A stretch of 16,499 bases of DNA, taken from assembly GCF_003344345.1 (NCBI RefSeq), contig NZ_QPIP01000032.1, positions 1 through 16,499 of the forward strand, written 5' to 3'. The position numbers and the translations under genes are program-made. The DNA is from Wolbachia endosymbiont of Cylisticus convexus. GTDB lineage: Bacteria > Pseudomonadota > Alphaproteobacteria > Rickettsiales > Anaplasmataceae. The notes under the pieces are model-generated. The model was not told the DNA's origin, did no database searches, and saw nothing but the letters and a program-made list of their open reading frames with translations. This document shows positions 15,446 to 16,499 of the stretch, piece by piece; within the stretch, counting starts at the first letter, position 1; each line of letters starts with the position of its first letter.

Positions 15446-16393
15446 TTAAAAATTTGCGTTAATTGCTTCTTTAAGCCTTGCATTAGCAATCACTATAATT
15501 TTGCGCATTAGAGCTGTTATGACTACCATCTTCTTTTTACCTCTACCAATGAGAGCAGAATAAAAAGCACCAAGTGCAGATTTAGTCCTTGAAGCAGCCA
15601 TCGCAGATGTAAAAAGCTTTTCACGAACGTTCCTTCTGCCACCACTTATTCTGCGATAACCAATAGCTTTACCACTTTCTTTTGGATGCGGGGCAACTCC
15701 AGCAAGACTAGCAACTTCTTGCCTGCTTAAGTAGCCAAGTTCTGGCATCAAGCATACAAAATCTTGTGATAACTTTTTACCTATTCCTGGTACTGTTCTT
15801 ATGATTTTTTGGCGCTTTTTTAACTCTGGATTCTCATCGATAATTTTTTGTATGGCATCATTGAGCTCATCTATTTGACTGTTAAAAAAGTCAATAGTTT
15901 TTTGGCAACTTTCTTTTATATAGTCGTTTTCAGGTGCTTTCAGTCTACATTTCTCTTGAGCTCTTATTTGTGTAAGGTCATCACGACGTTGACAAAGTGC
16001 AGCTAAGGCTGTTTGTTCTTTTGACATAGGCACAAATAGAGATAGAGTACTATAACGCTCAAATCCATATTGAGCAAGGGCTCTTGCATCTGATTGATCA
16101 GACTTTGCTAAAATTCCATGAGATAAGGTAAAGCTTTTTACTTTGCGAGTATTAGCTCGATGTACAGCAACATTCTTATCAACCAGAAAGTGTGCTAAGC
16201 CAAGCTCATATTTTCCTGTATTTTCCAAAGTTACAAAAGAATTAGGTAGAATATTTGAAAAATTTTGAAACAATTGTTGCCAACCAGCAGCATTATTATC
16301 AAACTTGATAGTGTTCTTTTGGTTGTGAACTGCAGCAACATTTTTAAATTTTCCGATATCAATGCCAATAAAATTTTGATAAGATGTAATCAT
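15446..16393 (-). CDS. IS110-family transposase (IS1111-like), apparently intact
   Basis: DEDD-type recombinase of IS110 elements, which in studied members is guided by a non-coding bridge RNA. The 315-residue frame has the RuvC-like N-terminal domain: GIDIGK with Asp12, TLENTGKYE with Glu57, and AKSDQSDARALA with Asp99 and Asp102. A helical middle section follows (about 130-195, polar coiled coil). The C-terminal domain has VPGIGKK at 201-207, LAGVAPHPKESGKAIG with Ser240 at the place of the conserved serine, and ISGGRRNVREKLF. No stop or shift is seen, and a good GAGG lies five bases before ATG 16393, so it could be active. It is not closely related to the broken IS110 copy at the start of the window. 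The 5' flank (16394-16499) is non-coding and runs off the window. Confidence 0.92.
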   Translation of the reverse strand: MITSYQNFIGIDIGKFKNVAAVHNQKNTIKFDNNAAGWQQLFQNFSNILPNSFVTLENTGKYELGLAHFLVDKNVAVHRANTRKVKSFTLSHGILAKSDQSDARALAQYGFERYSTLSLFVPMSKEQTALAALCQRRDDLTQIRAQEKCRLKAPENDYIKESCQKTIDFFNSQIDELNDAIQKIIDENPELKKRQKIIRTVPGIGKKLSQDFVCLMPELGYLSRQEVASLAGVAPHPKESGKAIGYRRISGGRRNVREKLFTSAMAASRTKSALGAFYSALIGRGKKKMVVITALMRKIIVIANARLKEAINANF

Positions 16394-16450
16394 AATAACC
16401 TCGATTAGTTTTAGTTAATTTAAGATTGTAAACGGGTGCATATGTATGTC

Positions 16451-16458
16451 CCACACAA
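16451..16458. repeat. Subterminal inverted repeat, 5' copy (IS110 element)
   Basis: CCACACAA, inverted partner of TTGTGTGG at 15402-15409, sits 58 bases upstream of the transposase start. The region 16394-16499 otherwise holds no ORF. It would be the place to look for a 5' non-coding RNA and for the element's left end, which may lie beyond the window. Confidence 0.4.
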
Positions 16459-16499
16459 CTATTCAAACGTATCGAGAGATAGGGCTAGTGTACCTTGAT

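Noticed and set aside
1..16499. Prophage WO, cifA/cifB, tRNA or rRNA genes
   Set aside because: No matching protein motifs, cloverleaf or rRNA-like sequence was found on either strand.

Overview
The window is AT-rich and gene-dense. It looks like a Wolbachia chromosome segment (Alphaproteobacteria, Rickettsiales). The pointers are ankyrin-repeat genes, several decayed insertion sequences between core genes, an AmiD-type periplasmic amidase, an MHS-type MFS transporter and a +1-frameshifted prfB. The genus call rests on recognising protein families, not on a database search.

Layout. 1-674: 3' part of a frameshifted IS110-family transposase. 681-1361 (-): rpe, followed upstream by a small broken ORF. 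1629-3095 (-): secreted zinc amidase. 3310-3875: a scar where a Tn5/IS50-like transposase N-terminus is joined tail to tail with a decayed ankyrin gene. 4004-7103 (+): aspS behind a good sigma70-type promoter, then an MFS transporter. 7110-8030 (-): RluC-type pseudouridine synthase. 8100-10306 (-): large ankyrin-repeat gene with a 51-bp tandem repeat near its 3' end and two frameshifts near its 5' end. 10473-11759 (+): NhaC-type antiporter behind a TTGCCT-17-TATAAT promoter. 11929-13030 (-): prfB with its programmed +1 frameshift. 13185-14555 (+): mgtE. 14588-15345: two nested, decayed IS5-family remnants. 15380-16499: an apparently intact IS110-family transposase (-) with flanking short inverted repeats.

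Biology. The intact genes are housekeeping: pentose phosphate epimerase, aspartyl-tRNA synthetase (with a residue typical of the non-discriminating form), release factor 2, rRNA pseudouridylation, Mg2+ and Na+/H+ transport, and peptidoglycan cleavage. They are mostly single-gene units in alternating orientation, as usual in Rickettsiales. The accessory content is ankyrin genes and transposons, and most of the decay sits there.

I found no operon that looks like a new defence, toxin or secretion system, no cifA/cifB-like genes, no phage structural genes, no tRNA/rRNA and no CRISPR array. The best leads are the broken but SD-equipped 5' end of the ankyrin gene, its 51-bp repeat, the IS110 element's flanking repeats and hairpin, and the uncharacterised C-terminal half of the amidase.
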